Part shown: positions 39,503 to 49,058 of the stretch, piece after piece
Layout of the letters: the number at the start of each line of letters is the position of its first letter
Numbering within the stretch: the stretch's first letter is position 1
Assembly: GCF_011758765.1 (NCBI RefSeq)
Contig: NZ_JAANOU010000001.1
Coordinates: 5,518,001 to 5,582,000, forward strand
Origin: Amycolatopsis viridis
GTDB lineage: Bacteria > Actinomycetota > Actinomycetes > Mycobacteriales > Pseudonocardiaceae
DNA: 64,000 bases
Reading direction: 5' to 3'
Translations under genes and position numbers: made by a program
Notes under the pieces: model-generated
What the model saw: only the letters and a program-made list of their open reading frames with translations
What the model was told of the DNA's origin: nothing
Database searches by the model: none

Positions 39503-40582
39503 TCAGCCGATCGGCTGCCACCAGGGGTCGACCGGTGGCGGGTTGTCCACGTCGATCCGCTCACCGGGGCGGGGGATCGCCAGCGTCACGTCGTGGGCCT
39601 TGGCCTCGCGCCAGACCCGTTCGGCGGGTTCGCTCCAGCCGTGCATCGCGAGGCGGAACGTTCCCCAGTGCACCGGGATCAGCAAGCCGCCACCGGCGTC
39701 GAGGTGGGCGGCGACTCCCTCCTCGGGTGTCATGTGGATGTCGGGCCACGCCGGGTGGTAGGCGCCGATCTGCACGAGCGCCACGTCGAACGGCCCGTGC
39801 TTCGCACCGATCGCGCGGTAGCCGTCGAAGTAGCCCGAGTCCGCCGTGTAGAAGACCTTCCGGCCGGCTCGCGACACGATCCACGACGCCCACAACGTGT
39901 TGTTCCGCGTGAACGCGCGGCCCGAGAAGTGCTGCGCCGCCGCGGCCGTCACCTCGACACCAGCCACCGAAACCGACTCGTCCCAGTCCAGCTCGATGAT
40001 CCGCTCCGCCGGGATCCGCCACCGGCGCAGGTGCGCGCCCACCCCGAGCGGCACCACGAACGGCGCGCGCTGGGTGCGGGCCAGCCGCACCACCGTCGGC
40101 CGGTCCAGGTGGTCGTAATGGTCGTGCGAGACGATGATGACGTCCAGCTCGGGCAGGTCGGCCAGCTGGTGCGGCGGCCGGTGCAGCCGCTTCGGCCCGG
40201 CGAACCGGGACGGCGACACCCGCTCGCCCCACACCGGGTCCACCAGCACCTTCCGGCCGTCGATCTCGATCAGCGACGAGGCGTGGCCGAACCAGGTGAC
40301 GTGCAGCCCCGCATCCGCGGGCGCGCCGGGCGGCACCAGCGGAACCGGCCCGGTCGGCTTGCGCTGCTGCTTGCCGAAGAGCATCTCGCCGACCAGGTCG
40401 CGGGCGCGGGCGGGCTGCACGAGCGGCGGAGCGAGGTTCCGGAACCGGCCGTCGTGGAACTGCGGGGAGCGCCGCATGCGTTCGGGATCGGGCCTGCCGC
40501 CGAAGGACACCGGGATCTCCCCCAGCGCCCACACCGCCGCGCCGAGCAGCGCGGGGAGGGACCACCGGATCATCTTCGCCAT
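39503..40582 (-). CDS. MBL-fold metal-dependent hydrolase, NAPE-PLD-like
   Basis: A 359-residue protein. An N-terminal hydrophobic stretch ('WSLPALLGAAVWALGEIPVSF') may anchor it. The metallo-beta-lactamase core is complete: 'VTWFGHASSLIEIDGRKVLVDPVWGERVSP', 'VIIVSHDHYDHLDRPTV' (H-x-H-x-D-H), 'AQHFSGRAFTRNNTLWASWIV', 'VFYTADSGYFDGY' and 'LIPVHWGTFRLAMHGWSEP'. This is the pattern of the N-acylphosphatidylethanolamine phospholipase D relatives (UlaG/RomA-like) in bacteria. TAGTTT lies 7 nt before ATG 40582 on the minus strand (leaderless layout). Substrate probably a phospholipid, by family. Confidence 0.9.
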   Translation of the reverse strand: MAKMIRWSLPALLGAAVWALGEIPVSFGGRPDPERMRRSPQFHDGRFRNLAPPLVQPARARDLVGEMLFGKQQRKPTGPVPLVPPGAPADAGLHVTWFGHASSLIEIDGRKVLVDPVWGERVSPSRFAGPKRLHRPPHQLADLPELDVIIVSHDHYDHLDRPTVVRLARTQRAPFVVPLGVGAHLRRWRIPAERIIELDWDESVSVAGVEVTAAAAQHFSGRAFTRNNTLWASWIVSRAGRKVFYTADSGYFDGYRAIGAKHGPFDVALVQIGAYHPAWPDIHMTPEEGVAAHLDAGGGLLIPVHWGTFRLAMHGWSEPAERVWREAKAHDVTLAIPRPGERIDVDNPPPVDPWWQPIG

Positions 40583-40686
40583 GACCTCGAAACTACGCGC
40601 GGGCCGGTGAAGTTCCCACCGGAGCAGCCGGACGTGGTCCCGCCGGCACCGGACCGTCCACTTGGTACGGTCGTGACGCGGGCGGG

Positions 40687-41010
40687 TCAGGCCGGCCTGG
40701 TCTCCGCGATCAGCCATTCGAGGTACTCCGCGCTGCCGCCCTCGATGGGTGTCGCGATGATCTCCGGGACCTGGTAGTCGTGCTGCCGCTTGATCAGCTC
40801 GACCAGGGGAGCCACCCGGTCGGCCGCGGTCTTGATCTCGACCCGCCATTCGGGGTCGGCGTGCACCTCGCCGTCCCAGCGGTAGACGCTCACGATCGGG
40901 CCCACGATCTGCGCGCAGGCACCCAGCCGCGCCTCGACGGCCTGCACGGCCAGCTCACGAGCCGTCGTCTCGCTGTCGGTCGTGGAGGCCACGATCACGT
41001 GTTCACGCAT
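40687..41010 (-). CDS. cutA: CutA-like divalent-cation tolerance protein
   Basis: A 107-residue PII-like trimeric protein: 'HVIVASTTDSETTARELAVQAVEARLGACAQIVGPIVSVYRWDGEVHADPEWRVEIKTAADRV' and 'LIKRQHDYQVPEIIATPIEGGSAEYLEWL' match CutA1 throughout, including the 'A-C-A-Q-I', 'Y-x-W-x-G-x-x', 'H-x-Y-x-x-P-E-I' signatures. CutA was named for copper tolerance in E. coli but its role is unsettled. No direct link to the copper genes at 46.6 kb. Its ATG faces the SRPBCC gene end at 41038. Confidence 0.92.
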   Translation of the reverse strand: MREHVIVASTTDSETTARELAVQAVEARLGACAQIVGPIVSVYRWDGEVHADPEWRVEIKTAADRVAPLVELIKRQHDYQVPEIIATPIEGGSAEYLEWLIAETRPA

Positions 41011-41037
41011 GGGCAGGATTACAGCACCGGACCCGGC

Positions 41038-41400
41038 TCAGACCCAGCCCGCCTGCCGGCCCTCGCGTTGTTCGTCGGCGTCGGCGCCGGCTTTGTGGGT
41101 GAGCGCGGCGACCGCCTGCGCCATTTCGGTGCGCACCTGGTCGCCGTCGGTGCGGCGGGTGTGCACGGTCATCGCGATCTCGCACTGCGCCGGGCCGCGG
41201 TCGATGACGTGCAACTCACCGCAGTCGTCGCCCTCGCTCTCGGTGCCCCACGCCAGTTGCCTGCTCGCCGCATCCGCGCGGAGCCAGCCCTCCGCGAGGT
41301 CCTGCGGGAGGAAGCGGGGCAGGTTGGGCGCATCGGAGATGAACGCGAACGCCTCGTCGGCGGGCAGATCGGCGGTCGCGGTGTAGCTGTACGTCTCCAT
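41038..41400 (-). CDS. SRPBCC-family protein
   Basis: A 120-residue START-like protein: 'METYSYTATADLPADEAFAFISDAPNLPRFLPQ' is the typical opening (A-D-x-A-F-x-F-I-x-D-x-x-x-L-P), followed by strands 'QLAWGTESEGDDCGELHVIDRG' and 'CEIAMTVHTRR' and a C-terminal helix. Somewhat short, lacking part of the final long helix seen in many members. It probably binds a small hydrophobic molecule. It is divergent from the Ppx/GppA gene at 41453 and ends 27 bases before the cutA start on the same strand. Confidence 0.8.
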   Translation of the reverse strand: METYSYTATADLPADEAFAFISDAPNLPRFLPQDLAEGWLRADAASRQLAWGTESEGDDCGELHVIDRGPAQCEIAMTVHTRRTDGDQVRTEMAQAVAALTHKAGADADEQREGRQAGWV

Positions 41401-41452
41401 GACGTCGGAAGTAGCCGTGTGATAGAGGGATAAACGGGGTACGCCGGACCTT

Positions 41453-42481
41453 ATGCGACTCGGCGTGCTCGACATCGGTTCGAACTCCGCGCAACTCCAG
41501 ATCGTGGATGCCCACCCGGGGGCCCCGCCATTGCCCGCACTGGCTGTGAAAGAGCCCACACGGCTGGCCGAGCAGATCGACGAGACGGGCGCGATCGCGG
41601 AGGAGGGCGTGTGCCGGGCGGTGGACGCCGTGGAGTCGGCGCTCGCCGCGGCCCGGCTGCACCGGGTGGAGCAGCTGTTCCTGTTCGCGACCTCGGCGAT
41701 CCGCGACGCGGCCAACCGCGACGAGATCATCAACCGGATCGAGGAACGCACCGGAGTGCGCCCGCAGTTCCTCACCGGTGAGGACGAGGCCAGGCTGACC
41801 TACTCCGCGGCGCACCGCTGGTACGGCTGGTCGGCGGGGCGCCTGCTGCTGCTCGACATCGGCGGCGGGTCGCTGGAGATCGCGCTGGGACGGGACGCCG
41901 AACCGCAGCTCACCCTGTCCCTGCCGCTCGGCGCAGGACGGCTGACGCGGATGTTCCTGACCGACGACCCGCCGACGGCCAAGCAGGTCAAGGCGATGCG
42001 CCGGCACGCACGGGACATGCTGCGCGAGGTCGCCGACCGGCTGAGATGGGAGGGTGTGCCGGCGCGTGCGGTGGCCACCTCCAAGACGTTCAAGCAGCTG
42101 GCCCGGCTGGCGGGCGCGCCGCCGCAGCGGCGCGGTCCGTTCGTGCGGCGCACGCTCACCGTCGACGCGCTCAACACGTGGATCCCCCGTCTGGCGGAGA
42201 TGACGGCGGCCGAACGGGCGCGGCTGCGCGGGGTGTCCGCACCGCGCGCACGGCAGATCCTGGCGGGCGCGATCGTGGCGAAGGCGACCATGGACACGCT
42301 CGACATCCGCAAGGTCGACGTGTGCCCGTGGGCGCTGCGCGAAGGGATCATGCTGCACCACCTGCAAACCCTCCAGGTCTACGACGGGCTGCCGCTCCAG
42401 GCGATCAGCACCGCGGTGCCGGAGGTGTCGGGCCGGGGTGTCCCGGGTAAGCCCCTGGTGGGACTGAGCCGAGGAGCGTGA
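41453..42481 (+). CDS. Ppx/GppA-family exopolyphosphatase
   Basis: A 342-residue protein of the ASKHA phosphatase superfamily. 'LGVLDIGSNSAQLQIVD' is phosphate motif 1, 'LFLFATSAIRDAANRDEI' and 'LTGEDEARLTYSAAHRW' carry the catalytic Glu region, and 'LLLLDIGGGSLEIALG' is phosphate motif 2. Actinobacteria usually have two short Ppx/GppA paralogs like this, hydrolysing polyphosphate or pppGpp, so it affects the stringent response and phosphate storage. Gene ends 10 bases before the TPP-enzyme gene on the same strand, suggesting one operon. Confidence 0.9.
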   Translation: MRLGVLDIGSNSAQLQIVDAHPGAPPLPALAVKEPTRLAEQIDETGAIAEEGVCRAVDAVESALAAARLHRVEQLFLFATSAIRDAANRDEIINRIEERTGVRPQFLTGEDEARLTYSAAHRWYGWSAGRLLLLDIGGGSLEIALGRDAEPQLTLSLPLGAGRLTRMFLTDDPPTAKQVKAMRRHARDMLREVADRLRWEGVPARAVATSKTFKQLARLAGAPPQRRGPFVRRTLTVDALNTWIPRLAEMTAAERARLRGVSAPRARQILAGAIVAKATMDTLDIRKVDVCPWALREGIMLHHLQTLQVYDGLPLQAISTAVPEVSGRGVPGKPLVGLSRGA

Positions 42482-42491
42482 GGAGTTTTCC

Positions 42492-44279
42492 ATGTCGGAG
42501 ACGGTCGGCGACTACCTGCTGCGGCGCCTGCGGGAATGGGATGTGGAGCAGGTTTTCGCCTACCCGGGCGACGGGATCAACGGGATCGTCGCCGCGTTCG
42601 GCAAGGCGGACGACCAGCCCCGGTTCGTGCAGGCCCGTCATGAGGAGATGGCCGCGTTCGAGGCGGTGGGGTACGCCAAGTTCAGCGGGCACGTCGGGGT
42701 GTGCATGGCGACCTCGGGGCCGGGCGCCATCCATCTGCTCAACGGGCTCTACGACGCCAAGCTCGACCACGTCCCGGTGGTGGCGATCGTGGGGCAGACC
42801 GCGCGCAGCGCCATGGGCGGCAGCTACCAGCAGGAAGTCGACCTGCAGCCGTTGTTCAAGGACGTCGCGAGCGAGTACCTGGTCGAGGTCAACGTCGCCG
42901 AGCAGCTGCCCAACGCACTGGACCGGGCGATCCGCACGGCCCTGGCGAAACGGGCGCCGACCGCGCTGATCATCCCGGCGGATCTGCAGGAGCAGCCGTA
43001 CACGGCGCCGAAGCACGCGTTCAAGCAGGTGCCCTCCAGCCCGCCCGGGTTCCCGCATCCGGTGGTGATCCCGCCGGAGGACGAGCTCGCGCGCGCGGCC
43101 GAGGTGCTGGATGCCGGGGAGAAGGTGGCGATCCTGGTCGGCCAGGGTGCGCGCAACGCCGCCGCCGAGGTCCGGGAGATCGCGGAGCTGACCGGCGCCG
43201 GAGTGGCGAAGGCGTTGCTGGGCAAGGACGTCCTGCCCGACGACCTGCCCTACGTCACCGGCTCGATCGGGCTGCTCGGCACCCGGCCGAGCTACGAGAT
43301 GATGCGCGACTGCGACACGCTGCTGATCGTCGGTTCGAACTTCCCGTACAGCCAGTTCCTGCCCGAGTTCGGCCAGGCCCGCGCCGTCCAGATCGACATC
43401 GACGGCAGCATGATCGGCATGCGGTACCCGACCGAGGTGAACCTGGTCGGCGAGGCGAAGGGCACGCTGCGGGCGCTGATGCCGATGGTGCAGCGCAAGG
43501 ACGACCGCCGGTGGCGGGAGAAGATCGAGAAGAACGTCGCGTCCTGGTGGGACACCGTCGAGCAGCAGGCGATGGTCGACGCGGACCCGGTGAACCCGAT
43601 GCGGGTGGTGCACGAGCTGTCGAAGCGGATTCCCGAGGACGCGATCGTCACGGCCGACTCGGGGTCGTCGACCAACTGGTACGCGCGCAACCTCCGCATC
43701 CGCGGGCGGATGCGGGGCTCACTGTCCGGCACGCTCGCCACGATGGGGCCGGGTGTGCCGTACGCGATCGGGGCGAAGTTCGCCTGCCCGGACCGGCCGG
43801 TGATCGCGCTGGTCGGCGACGGCGCGATGCAGATGAACGGCATGGCCGAGCTGCTCACGATCCGCCGCTACCGGCACCTGTGGTCGGATCCGCGGCTGGT
43901 GGTGTGCGTGTTCCACAACAACGACCTCAACCAGGTCACCTGGGAGCTGCGGTCGATGGGCGGCGCCCCGAAGTTCGAGGAGTCGCAGTCATTGCCCGAG
44001 TTCTCCTACGCCGAATTCGCCCGGTCGCTGGGGTTCGAGGCGGCCGCGGTCGACGAGCCGGACCAGCTCGGCCCGGCGTGGGAGCGGGCGCTGTCGGCGG
44101 ACCGGCCCGCGCTGCTGGACGTCCGCTGTGATCCGGAGGTGCCGCCGATCCCGCCGCACGCCACGTTCGAGCAGATCAAGTCGACCACCGAGGCGATGCT
44201 CAAGGGCGACCGCGACGCGTGGCACATCCTGGTCGAGGGGCTGAAGACCAAGGCGCAGGAGCTGCTGCCCAACCGCTGA
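42492..44279 (+). CDS. Thiamine-pyrophosphate enzyme, PoxB/acetolactate synthase-like
   Basis: A 595-residue enzyme. The N-terminal domain has 'FAYPGDGINGIVAAFGKAD' and 'QARHEEMAAFEAVGYAK' with the catalytic Glu that activates thiamine. The central FAD/ADP-like domain has 'GEKVAILVGQGARNAA', and the C-terminal domain the TPP/Mg motif 'ALVGDGAMQMNGMAELLTIRR...VFHNNDLNQVTWE' (G-D-G through N-N). The overall plan is that of pyruvate oxidase/dehydrogenase (quinone) type enzymes; acetolactate synthase is less likely because no small subunit or ilvC is near. It probably decarboxylates pyruvate or another 2-oxo acid. RBS GGAG before ATG 42492. Confidence 0.88.
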   Translation: MSETVGDYLLRRLREWDVEQVFAYPGDGINGIVAAFGKADDQPRFVQARHEEMAAFEAVGYAKFSGHVGVCMATSGPGAIHLLNGLYDAKLDHVPVVAIVGQTARSAMGGSYQQEVDLQPLFKDVASEYLVEVNVAEQLPNALDRAIRTALAKRAPTALIIPADLQEQPYTAPKHAFKQVPSSPPGFPHPVVIPPEDELARAAEVLDAGEKVAILVGQGARNAAAEVREIAELTGAGVAKALLGKDVLPDDLPYVTGSIGLLGTRPSYEMMRDCDTLLIVGSNFPYSQFLPEFGQARAVQIDIDGSMIGMRYPTEVNLVGEAKGTLRALMPMVQRKDDRRWREKIEKNVASWWDTVEQQAMVDADPVNPMRVVHELSKRIPEDAIVTADSGSSTNWYARNLRIRGRMRGSLSGTLATMGPGVPYAIGAKFACPDRPVIALVGDGAMQMNGMAELLTIRRYRHLWSDPRLVVCVFHNNDLNQVTWELRSMGGAPKFEESQSLPEFSYAEFARSLGFEAAAVDEPDQLGPAWERALSADRPALLDVRCDPEVPPIPPHATFEQIKSTTEAMLKGDRDAWHILVEGLKTKAQELLPNR

Positions 44280-44369
44280 GACGTGGTCCGGACATGGCTT
44301 GCGTGGCGGCGCGGGTAGCGGTGCCGGCTGACGGCCCACCGCAAGCGGCTCCGCCGCAAACAACAGAGT

Positions 44370-45512
44370 CTAGGCGCCGTCGTTGAGCCAGCTTCGGATC
44401 TCGTCGGTGTGCTCGCCGAGCCGGGGCGGCGCCTGGCGGTAGGCCGGCGGTGTCTTCGCCAGCCCGATCGGGTTGCGCACGACGTCCAGCCCGCCGAGCG
44501 GGACGCGTGGCTCGAGCCCGAGCCGGTCGGCGAGCTGGAAGGCTTCGGCGAGGTCGTTCACCGGTCCGCACGGCACGCCCAGGGGCGTGAGCAGCTCGAA
44601 CCACTCGTCGGCGGGCCGGGCCCGCAGCCGGGTGCCCAGGAGATCGGCGAGCTCCGCGACGTGCGCGACCCGCCGCTCGTTGGTGGTGAACCGCTCGTCG
44701 GCCGCCAGGTCCGGCACGCCGAGCGCCGCGGTGAACGCCGCGAACTGCCGGTCGTTGCCGACCGCGATGACGATCGGCCGGTCGGCGGCCTGGAACACCT
44801 CGTACGGCGCGATGGACGGGTGCCGGTTGCCCATGATGCCGGGGACCACGCCCGCCATCACGTGGTTCGCGCTCTGGTTGACCATGCTGGACAGCAGCGC
44901 GCCGAGCAGGCTGATCTCCACCAGCTGGCCCTCGCCGGTCGCGTCGCGGTGCCGCAGCGCGGACAGGATGCCGACGGCCGCGTGCAGCCCGGTCAGCACG
45001 TCGACCAGCGCGACCCCGACCTTGGTCGGCTCGCCCGGAGCCGGCCCGGTGACGCTCATCAGCCCGCCCACGGCCTGCAGCAGCAGGTCGTAGCCAGGCA
45101 GGTCCGCGCCGGCGCCGCTGCCGAACCCGGAGATCGAGCAGTACACCAGGCCGGGGTTCGCCGGGGCGAGGTCGTCGTAGCCGAGGCCGTAGCGCGCCAT
45201 GGTGCCCGGGCGGAAGTTCTCGACCAGCACATCGGCGCGCGCGGCGAGCTCCTTCGCCGTGGCCAGGTCGTCCGGATCGGTGAGGTCGAGGGCGATCGAG
45301 CGCTTGTTGCGGTTGACCGACCGGAAGTAGACGGCCTCGCCGTCGGCGTGCGGCGGGCCCCAGGCGCGGGTGTCGTCCCCGCTGCCCGGCCGCTCGACCT
45401 TGATCACTTCGGCGCCGAGGTCGGCGAGCAGCATGGTCGCGTAGGGCGCGGCGAGCACCCGGCTGAAGTCGGCGATGACGACGCCGGACAGCGCCCCGGT
45501 TCGATCGGTCAC
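44370..45512 (-). CDS. CaiB/BaiF-family (class III) CoA-transferase
   Basis: A 380-residue enzyme that moves CoA between acyl acids. 'GVVIADFSRVLAAPYATMLLADLGAEVIKVERPGSGDDTRAWGPP' is the opening signature, 'FRSVNRNKRSIALDLTDPDD' follows, 'ADVLVENFRPGTMARYGLGYDDL' and 'YCSISGFGSGAGADLPGYDLLLQAVGGLMSVTG' hold the CoA-contact and active-site Asp region ('G-Y-D-L'). Full length. Substrate cannot be deduced. Its start lies 10 bases from the end of the flavin monooxygenase gene on the same strand, so they may be cotranscribed. A second member of this family is at 56092. Confidence 0.9.
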   Translation of the reverse strand: MTDRTGALSGVVIADFSRVLAAPYATMLLADLGAEVIKVERPGSGDDTRAWGPPHADGEAVYFRSVNRNKRSIALDLTDPDDLATAKELAARADVLVENFRPGTMARYGLGYDDLAPANPGLVYCSISGFGSGAGADLPGYDLLLQAVGGLMSVTGPAPGEPTKVGVALVDVLTGLHAAVGILSALRHRDATGEGQLVEISLLGALLSSMVNQSANHVMAGVVPGIMGNRHPSIAPYEVFQAADRPIVIAVGNDRQFAAFTAALGVPDLAADERFTTNERRVAHVAELADLLGTRLRARPADEWFELLTPLGVPCGPVNDLAEAFQLADRLGLEPRVPLGGLDVVRNPIGLAKTPPAYRQAPPRLGEHTDEIRSWLNDGA

Positions 45513-45522
45513 ACCGTCCCTT

Positions 45523-46554
45523 CTACCTCATCGGGGCCAGCTTCCGGACCACGTACCGCGCGTCGCGGCCGACGCCGCGCAGGCTCGCGGACACCAGCGT
45601 GCTCTGCCACTCCAGCCCGACGTACCCGAGGCCGGGCACCGACGTGGACACGCCGCGCCGGTGCTTCGGCACGCCGCGCCCGTCCAGCGCGCCGAGGCCG
45701 TCGAGGTAGGGCATGTCCGGCCGGTACCCGGTGGCGAGCAGGAGCGTGTCGACGGGTTCGCTTTGGCCGTCGGACCACAGGACGTGGTTGCCGTCGAGGC
45801 GGGTGAACATCGGGCGGCGGTCCGGCTGCCCGGCGCGGATCAGCCCGCGGTAGTGGCCGGTGTCGATCACCGGCACGGTCGGCGGCTCGCCCTTGATGCG
45901 CCGCGGCAGGTACGCGACACCGGTGACCGAGAACCAGAACTGCAGGTCCTTGCCCAGCGGCCGTTGCGGCGCGTACCGCACCGGCCTGCGGGTCGCGAGC
46001 GTCACCGACGCGGCCTCGGCCAGCTCCGCGGCGATCTGCACGCCGGAGTTGCCTGCGCCGACCACGACGATCCGCTGCCCGGCGAACGCGCTCGGCTCGC
46101 GGTAGTCCGCCGCGTGGATCACCTTGCCCGCGAAGGAATCCAGCCCGGGCAACGCCGGCGTGTGCGGCTTGCCGAACCACCCGCTGGCTGCCACCACGAC
46201 CGGCGCCTCGAAATCCTCCCCGGCGCGCACGACGAAATTCCCGTTGTGGCGCACGGATTCCACCCGGTGCCCGGTGCGGATGTCCACGTCCAGCCCGGCG
46301 GCGTAGTCCCGCAGGTAGGCGACCACCTCGTCGCGCACCGGGTAGTGCCGCGGATCGCCGGGAAAACGCTTGCCCGGCAGGGAACTGTAGCCCGCGGGTG
46401 AGAACAACCTGAGGCTGTCGTAGTAGCGCGGCCAGGATCCGACCGGCTCCGCTCCCGCCTCCAGCACCACCGGCTTCAGCCCGGCCTCCCGCAGCGCGTG
46501 GGCCGCGGCGAGACCGGACTGGCCGCCTCCGATCACGATCGCGTCGCGCATCAC
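45523..46554 (-). CDS. Flavin-containing monooxygenase-like oxidoreductase
   Basis: A 343-residue two-dinucleotide-domain flavoprotein. 'DAIVIGGGQSGLAAAHALREAGLKPVVLE' is the FAD motif (G-x-G-x-S-G), 'ERIVVVGAGNSGVQIAAELAEAA' type sequence ('QRIVVVGAGNSGVQIAAELA') the NADPH motif, and 'TLLLATGYRPDMPYL' the late A-T-G strand. 'SLPGKRFPGDPRHYPVRDEVVAYLRDYA' is typical of FMO/arsenosugar-lyase-like proteins of actinobacteria. It likely oxygenates N or S centres or acts as a disulfide-type reductase; substrate unknown. The start region overlaps a hairpin that follows the copper ATPase gene. Confidence 0.87.
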   Translation of the reverse strand: MMRDAIVIGGGQSGLAAAHALREAGLKPVVLEAGAEPVGSWPRYYDSLRLFSPAGYSSLPGKRFPGDPRHYPVRDEVVAYLRDYAAGLDVDIRTGHRVESVRHNGNFVVRAGEDFEAPVVVAASGWFGKPHTPALPGLDSFAGKVIHAADYREPSAFAGQRIVVVGAGNSGVQIAAELAEAASVTLATRRPVRYAPQRPLGKDLQFWFSVTGVAYLPRRIKGEPPTVPVIDTGHYRGLIRAGQPDRRPMFTRLDGNHVLWSDGQSEPVDTLLLATGYRPDMPYLDGLGALDGRGVPKHRRGVSTSVPGLGYVGLEWQSTLVSASLRGVGRDARYVVRKLAPMR

Positions 46555-46602
46555 GCCTCCCCAGGTCCGAAACCGCTACGGTAGTCGGCTCCTGGGGAGG
46601 CG
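46554..46602 (-). terminator. Inverted repeat after copA
   Basis: CGCCTCCCCAGG at 46554-46565 pairs perfectly with CCTGGGGAGGCG at 46591-46602 across 25 nt, starting 16 bases after the copA stop in the direction of transcription. It touches the start codon of the next gene, so it could also act as an operator or attenuator for the monooxygenase gene. Confidence 0.5.
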
Positions 46603-46617
46603 CGAATGGTTACTTCC

Positions 46618-48813
46618 CTACGAGAACGCGCGCAGCCGCAGCGAATTGGTCACCACGAAGACCGAGCTCAGCGCCATCGCCGCCCCGGCGATCATCGGGT
46701 TGAGCAGGCCGAGCGCGGCCAGCGGCAGCGCCGCCACGTTGTAGGCGAACGCCCAGAACAGGTTCCCCTTGATCGTGCCCAGGGTGCGCCGCGCGAGCCG
46801 GATCGCGTCCGCGGCGGCACGCAGGTCGCCGCGCACGAGCGTCAGGTCGCTCGCCTCGATCGCCACGTCGGTTCCGGTGCCCATCGCCAGGCCGAGGTCG
46901 GCCTGCGCGAGCGCGGCCGCGTCGTTGACGCCGTCCCCGACCATCGCGACCTGGCTGCCCTGGTCCTGCAAGCGTTTCACCACGTCGACCTTGTCCGCGG
47001 GCAGCACCTCGGCGATCACCTCGGTGATCCCGACCTCGCGGGCCACTGCCCGCGCGACCGTTTCGTGGTCGCCGGTCAGCAGCACCGGACGCAACCCGAG
47101 GGCCCGGAGCTGCCGCACCGCCTCCGCCGACGACGGCTTGACCGTGTCGGCCACCACCAGGACCGCGCGCACCCGGCCGTCCCAGCCGACCGCGACGACG
47201 GTGCGCCCGAGTTCCTCCGCCTCGGCCTTCGCCTGGGCGAGCGCGACCGGCAGGTGCAGACCGCGCTCGGCGAGCAGCGCGCTGCGCCCGGCGACGACGG
47301 CCCGGCCGTCGACCACGCCTGCCACGCCGAGCCCTTCCAGGTTGCGGAACTCCGACACCGGCACGTGGTCGTCCACGGCGGCCGCGACGGCCTTGCCGAT
47401 CGGGTGCTCGGACGCGTGTTCCAGTGAACCGGCCACGCGCAGCACCTCGCCGCGGTCCTCGCCATCGGCGAGGCACACGTCCACCAGCGCCATCCGCCCG
47501 CTGGTGACGGTGCCCGTCTTGTCCAGCAGGACCGTGTCGATCCGCCGCGTCGACTCCAGCACCTCCGGGCCCTTGATCAGGATGCCGAGCTGCGCGCCGC
47601 GGCCGGTGCCCACCAGCAGCGCGGTCGGCGTGGCGAGCCCGAGCGCGCAGGGACAGGCGATGATCAGCACCGCGACCGCCGCGGTGAACGCCGCGGCGGG
47701 CGCCTCGCCGCGGGCGAGCCAGGTGATCAGGGTGCCCAGGGCGAGCACCAGCACGATCGGCACGAACACGCCGGCAACCCGGTCCGCCAGCCGCTGGACC
47801 TGGGCTTTCCCGGTCTGCGCCTGCTCGACGAGCTTGGCCATCTGCGCGAGCTGCGTGTCCGAGCCGACGCGGGTGGCGCGGACGACGAGCCGCCCGCCGG
47901 CGTTGACGGTCGCGCCGACGACCGCGTCACCCCGCCCGACCTCGACCGGCACGGACTCGCCGGTCAGCATGCTCACGTCGACCGCGGACGAGCCCTCTTC
48001 GACCTCGCCGTCGGTGGCGATCTTCTCGCCCGGCCGCACCACGAACCGGTCCCCCACCACCAGCTGCGATGCCGGGATCCGCACCTCGGCGCCGTCCCGC
48101 AGCACGGCGACGTCCTTGGCCCCCAGCTCCAGCAGCGCCCGCAGGGCGGCACCGGCGCGGCGTTTGGCGCGGGCCTCGAAGTAGCGCCCGGCCAGGATGA
48201 ACGTGGTCACCGCCGTGGCGACCTCGAGGTAGATGCGGCTGTCGCCGCCGCGGGCCAGGGTGAGCTCGAACGGGTGGCGCATCCCGATCTCCCCGGCACC
48301 GGTGAACAGAAGCGCGTACAGCGACCACAGGTAGGCCGCCAGGGTGCCGACGGAGATCAGCGTGTCCATCGTCGCGGCGCGGTGCTTGAGGTTCGTCCAC
48401 GCCGCCGTGTGGAACGGCAGGCCGGCGCCGAACACCACCGGGGTGGCCAGCGCCAGTGAGATCCACTGCCAGTAGTCGACCTGCCAGGCCGGGACCATCG
48501 CCAGGACGACCACCGGCAGCGACAGGACCGCCGCCGCGATCACCCGGTCGCGCAGGTCGGTCACGTGTTCGCGACCCCCGTCGCCGGGCTCCGGCAACGT
48601 GGCCGAGTACCCGGCGGCGACGACCGTGTCGACCAGCTCCCGCGGGTCGAGTTCCGCCGGGAAGCTGACCTTGGCCTTCTCGGTGGCGTAGTTCACCGTG
48701 GCGGTGACGCGGTCGAGCTTGTTCAGCTTCCGCTCGATGCGGTTCGCGCACGCGGCGCAGGTCATGCCGCCGATGGCCAGTTCGACCTCGGTGAGCTCGG
48801 GGGCGGCGGTCAT
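46618..48813 (-). CDS. copA: Copper-translocating P1B-type ATPase
   Basis: A 731-residue Cu(I) exporter. An N-terminal heavy-metal domain carries '[17 protein letters not shown]' (C-x-x-C). About eight membrane helices follow, with the copper motif '[21 protein letters not shown]' (C-P-C) in helix 6. The cytosolic catalytic parts are '[16 protein letters not shown]' (phosphorylated Asp), '[13 protein letters not shown]' (H-P motif) and '[28 protein letters not shown]'. All residues needed for transport are present. It lies 4 bases after copZ, with which it forms an operon. Controlled most likely by the CsoR encoded at 50248. Confidence 0.95.
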   Translation of the reverse strand: MTAAPELTEVELAIGGMTCAACANRIERKLNKLDRVTATVNYATEKAKVSFPAELDPRELVDTVVAAGYSATLPEPGDGGREHVTDLRDRVIAAAVLSLPVVVLAMVPAWQVDYWQWISLALATPVVFGAGLPFHTAAWTNLKHRAATMDTLISVGTLAAYLWSLYALLFTGAGEIGMRHPFELTLARGGDSRIYLEVATAVTTFILAGRYFEARAKRRAGAALRALLELGAKDVAVLRDGAEVRIPASQLVVGDRFVVRPGEKIATDGEVEEGSSAVDVSMLTGESVPVEVGRGDAVVGATVNAGGRLVVRATRVGSDTQLAQMAKLVEQAQTGKAQVQRLADRVAGVFVPIVLVLALGTLITWLARGEAPAAAFTAAVAVLIIACPCALGLATPTALLVGTGRGAQLGILIKGPEVLESTRRIDTVLLDKTGTVTSGRMALVDVCLADGEDRGEVLRVAGSLEHASEHPIGKAVAAAVDDHVPVSEFRNLEGLGVAGVVDGRAVVAGRSALLAERGLHLPVALAQAKAEAEELGRTVVAVGWDGRVRAVLVVADTVKPSSAEAVRQLRALGLRPVLLTGDHETVARAVAREVGITEVIAEVLPADKVDVVKRLQDQGSQVAMVGDGVNDAAALAQADLGLAMGTGTDVAIEASDLTLVRGDLRAAADAIRLARRTLGTIKGNLFWAFAYNVAALPLAALGLLNPMIAGAAMALSSVFVVTNSLRLRAFS

Positions 48814-48817
48814 CGGG

Positions 48818-49027
48818 TCACCGCGGGGCGAGTGCGTACCCGGCCTCGTCGACGGCGGCGCGGATCGCGTCGTCGCTCAGCTCGCCGGCGCTCACGACGG
48901 TGACGGCGCCGGTCGGCAGGTCGACCTTGACGTCCTGGACGCCCTCGATCCTGCCGACCTCCTCGGTGACCGACGCGACGCAGTGCTGGCAGGTCATCCC
49001 GGTGACGGTGTAGACGGTCTCAGTCAT
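48818..49027 (-). CDS. copZ: CopZ-like copper chaperone
   Basis: A 69-residue heavy-metal-associated protein: '[40 protein letters not shown]' with the Cu-binding C-x-x-C, and '[14 protein letters not shown]' at the end. It carries Cu(I) to CopA, encoded 4 bases downstream. The ATG at 49027 is exactly 6 nt after TATAGT, so the mRNA is probably leaderless, and the CsoR-like motif overlaps that -10 hexamer. Confidence 0.93.
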   Translation of the reverse strand: MTETVYTVTGMTCQHCVASVTEEVGRIEGVQDVKVDLPTGAVTVVSAGELSDDAIRAAVDEAGYALAPR

Positions 49028-49033
49028 ACCGGA

Positions 49034-49052
49034 ACTATACCCCCTACCCGTA
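49034..49052 (-). promoter_or_regulatory. copZ promoter with CsoR-type operator
   Basis: Read on the minus strand the sequence is TACGGGTAGGGGGTATAGT. It matches 15 of 19 positions of TACGGGGAGCGGGTATGAT upstream of csoR (50200-50218). G-tracts flanked by TAC/GTA are typical of CsoR sites. The last six bases, TATAGT, are the -10, so bound CsoR would block RNA polymerase; Cu(I) would release it. Confidence 0.75.
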
Positions 49053-49058
49053 CAGGGG

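Noticed and set aside
44280..44369. Small gene or RNA between the TPP enzyme and the CoA-transferase
   Set aside because: 90 bases without a palindrome, T-run or coding bias; simply a convergent spacer.
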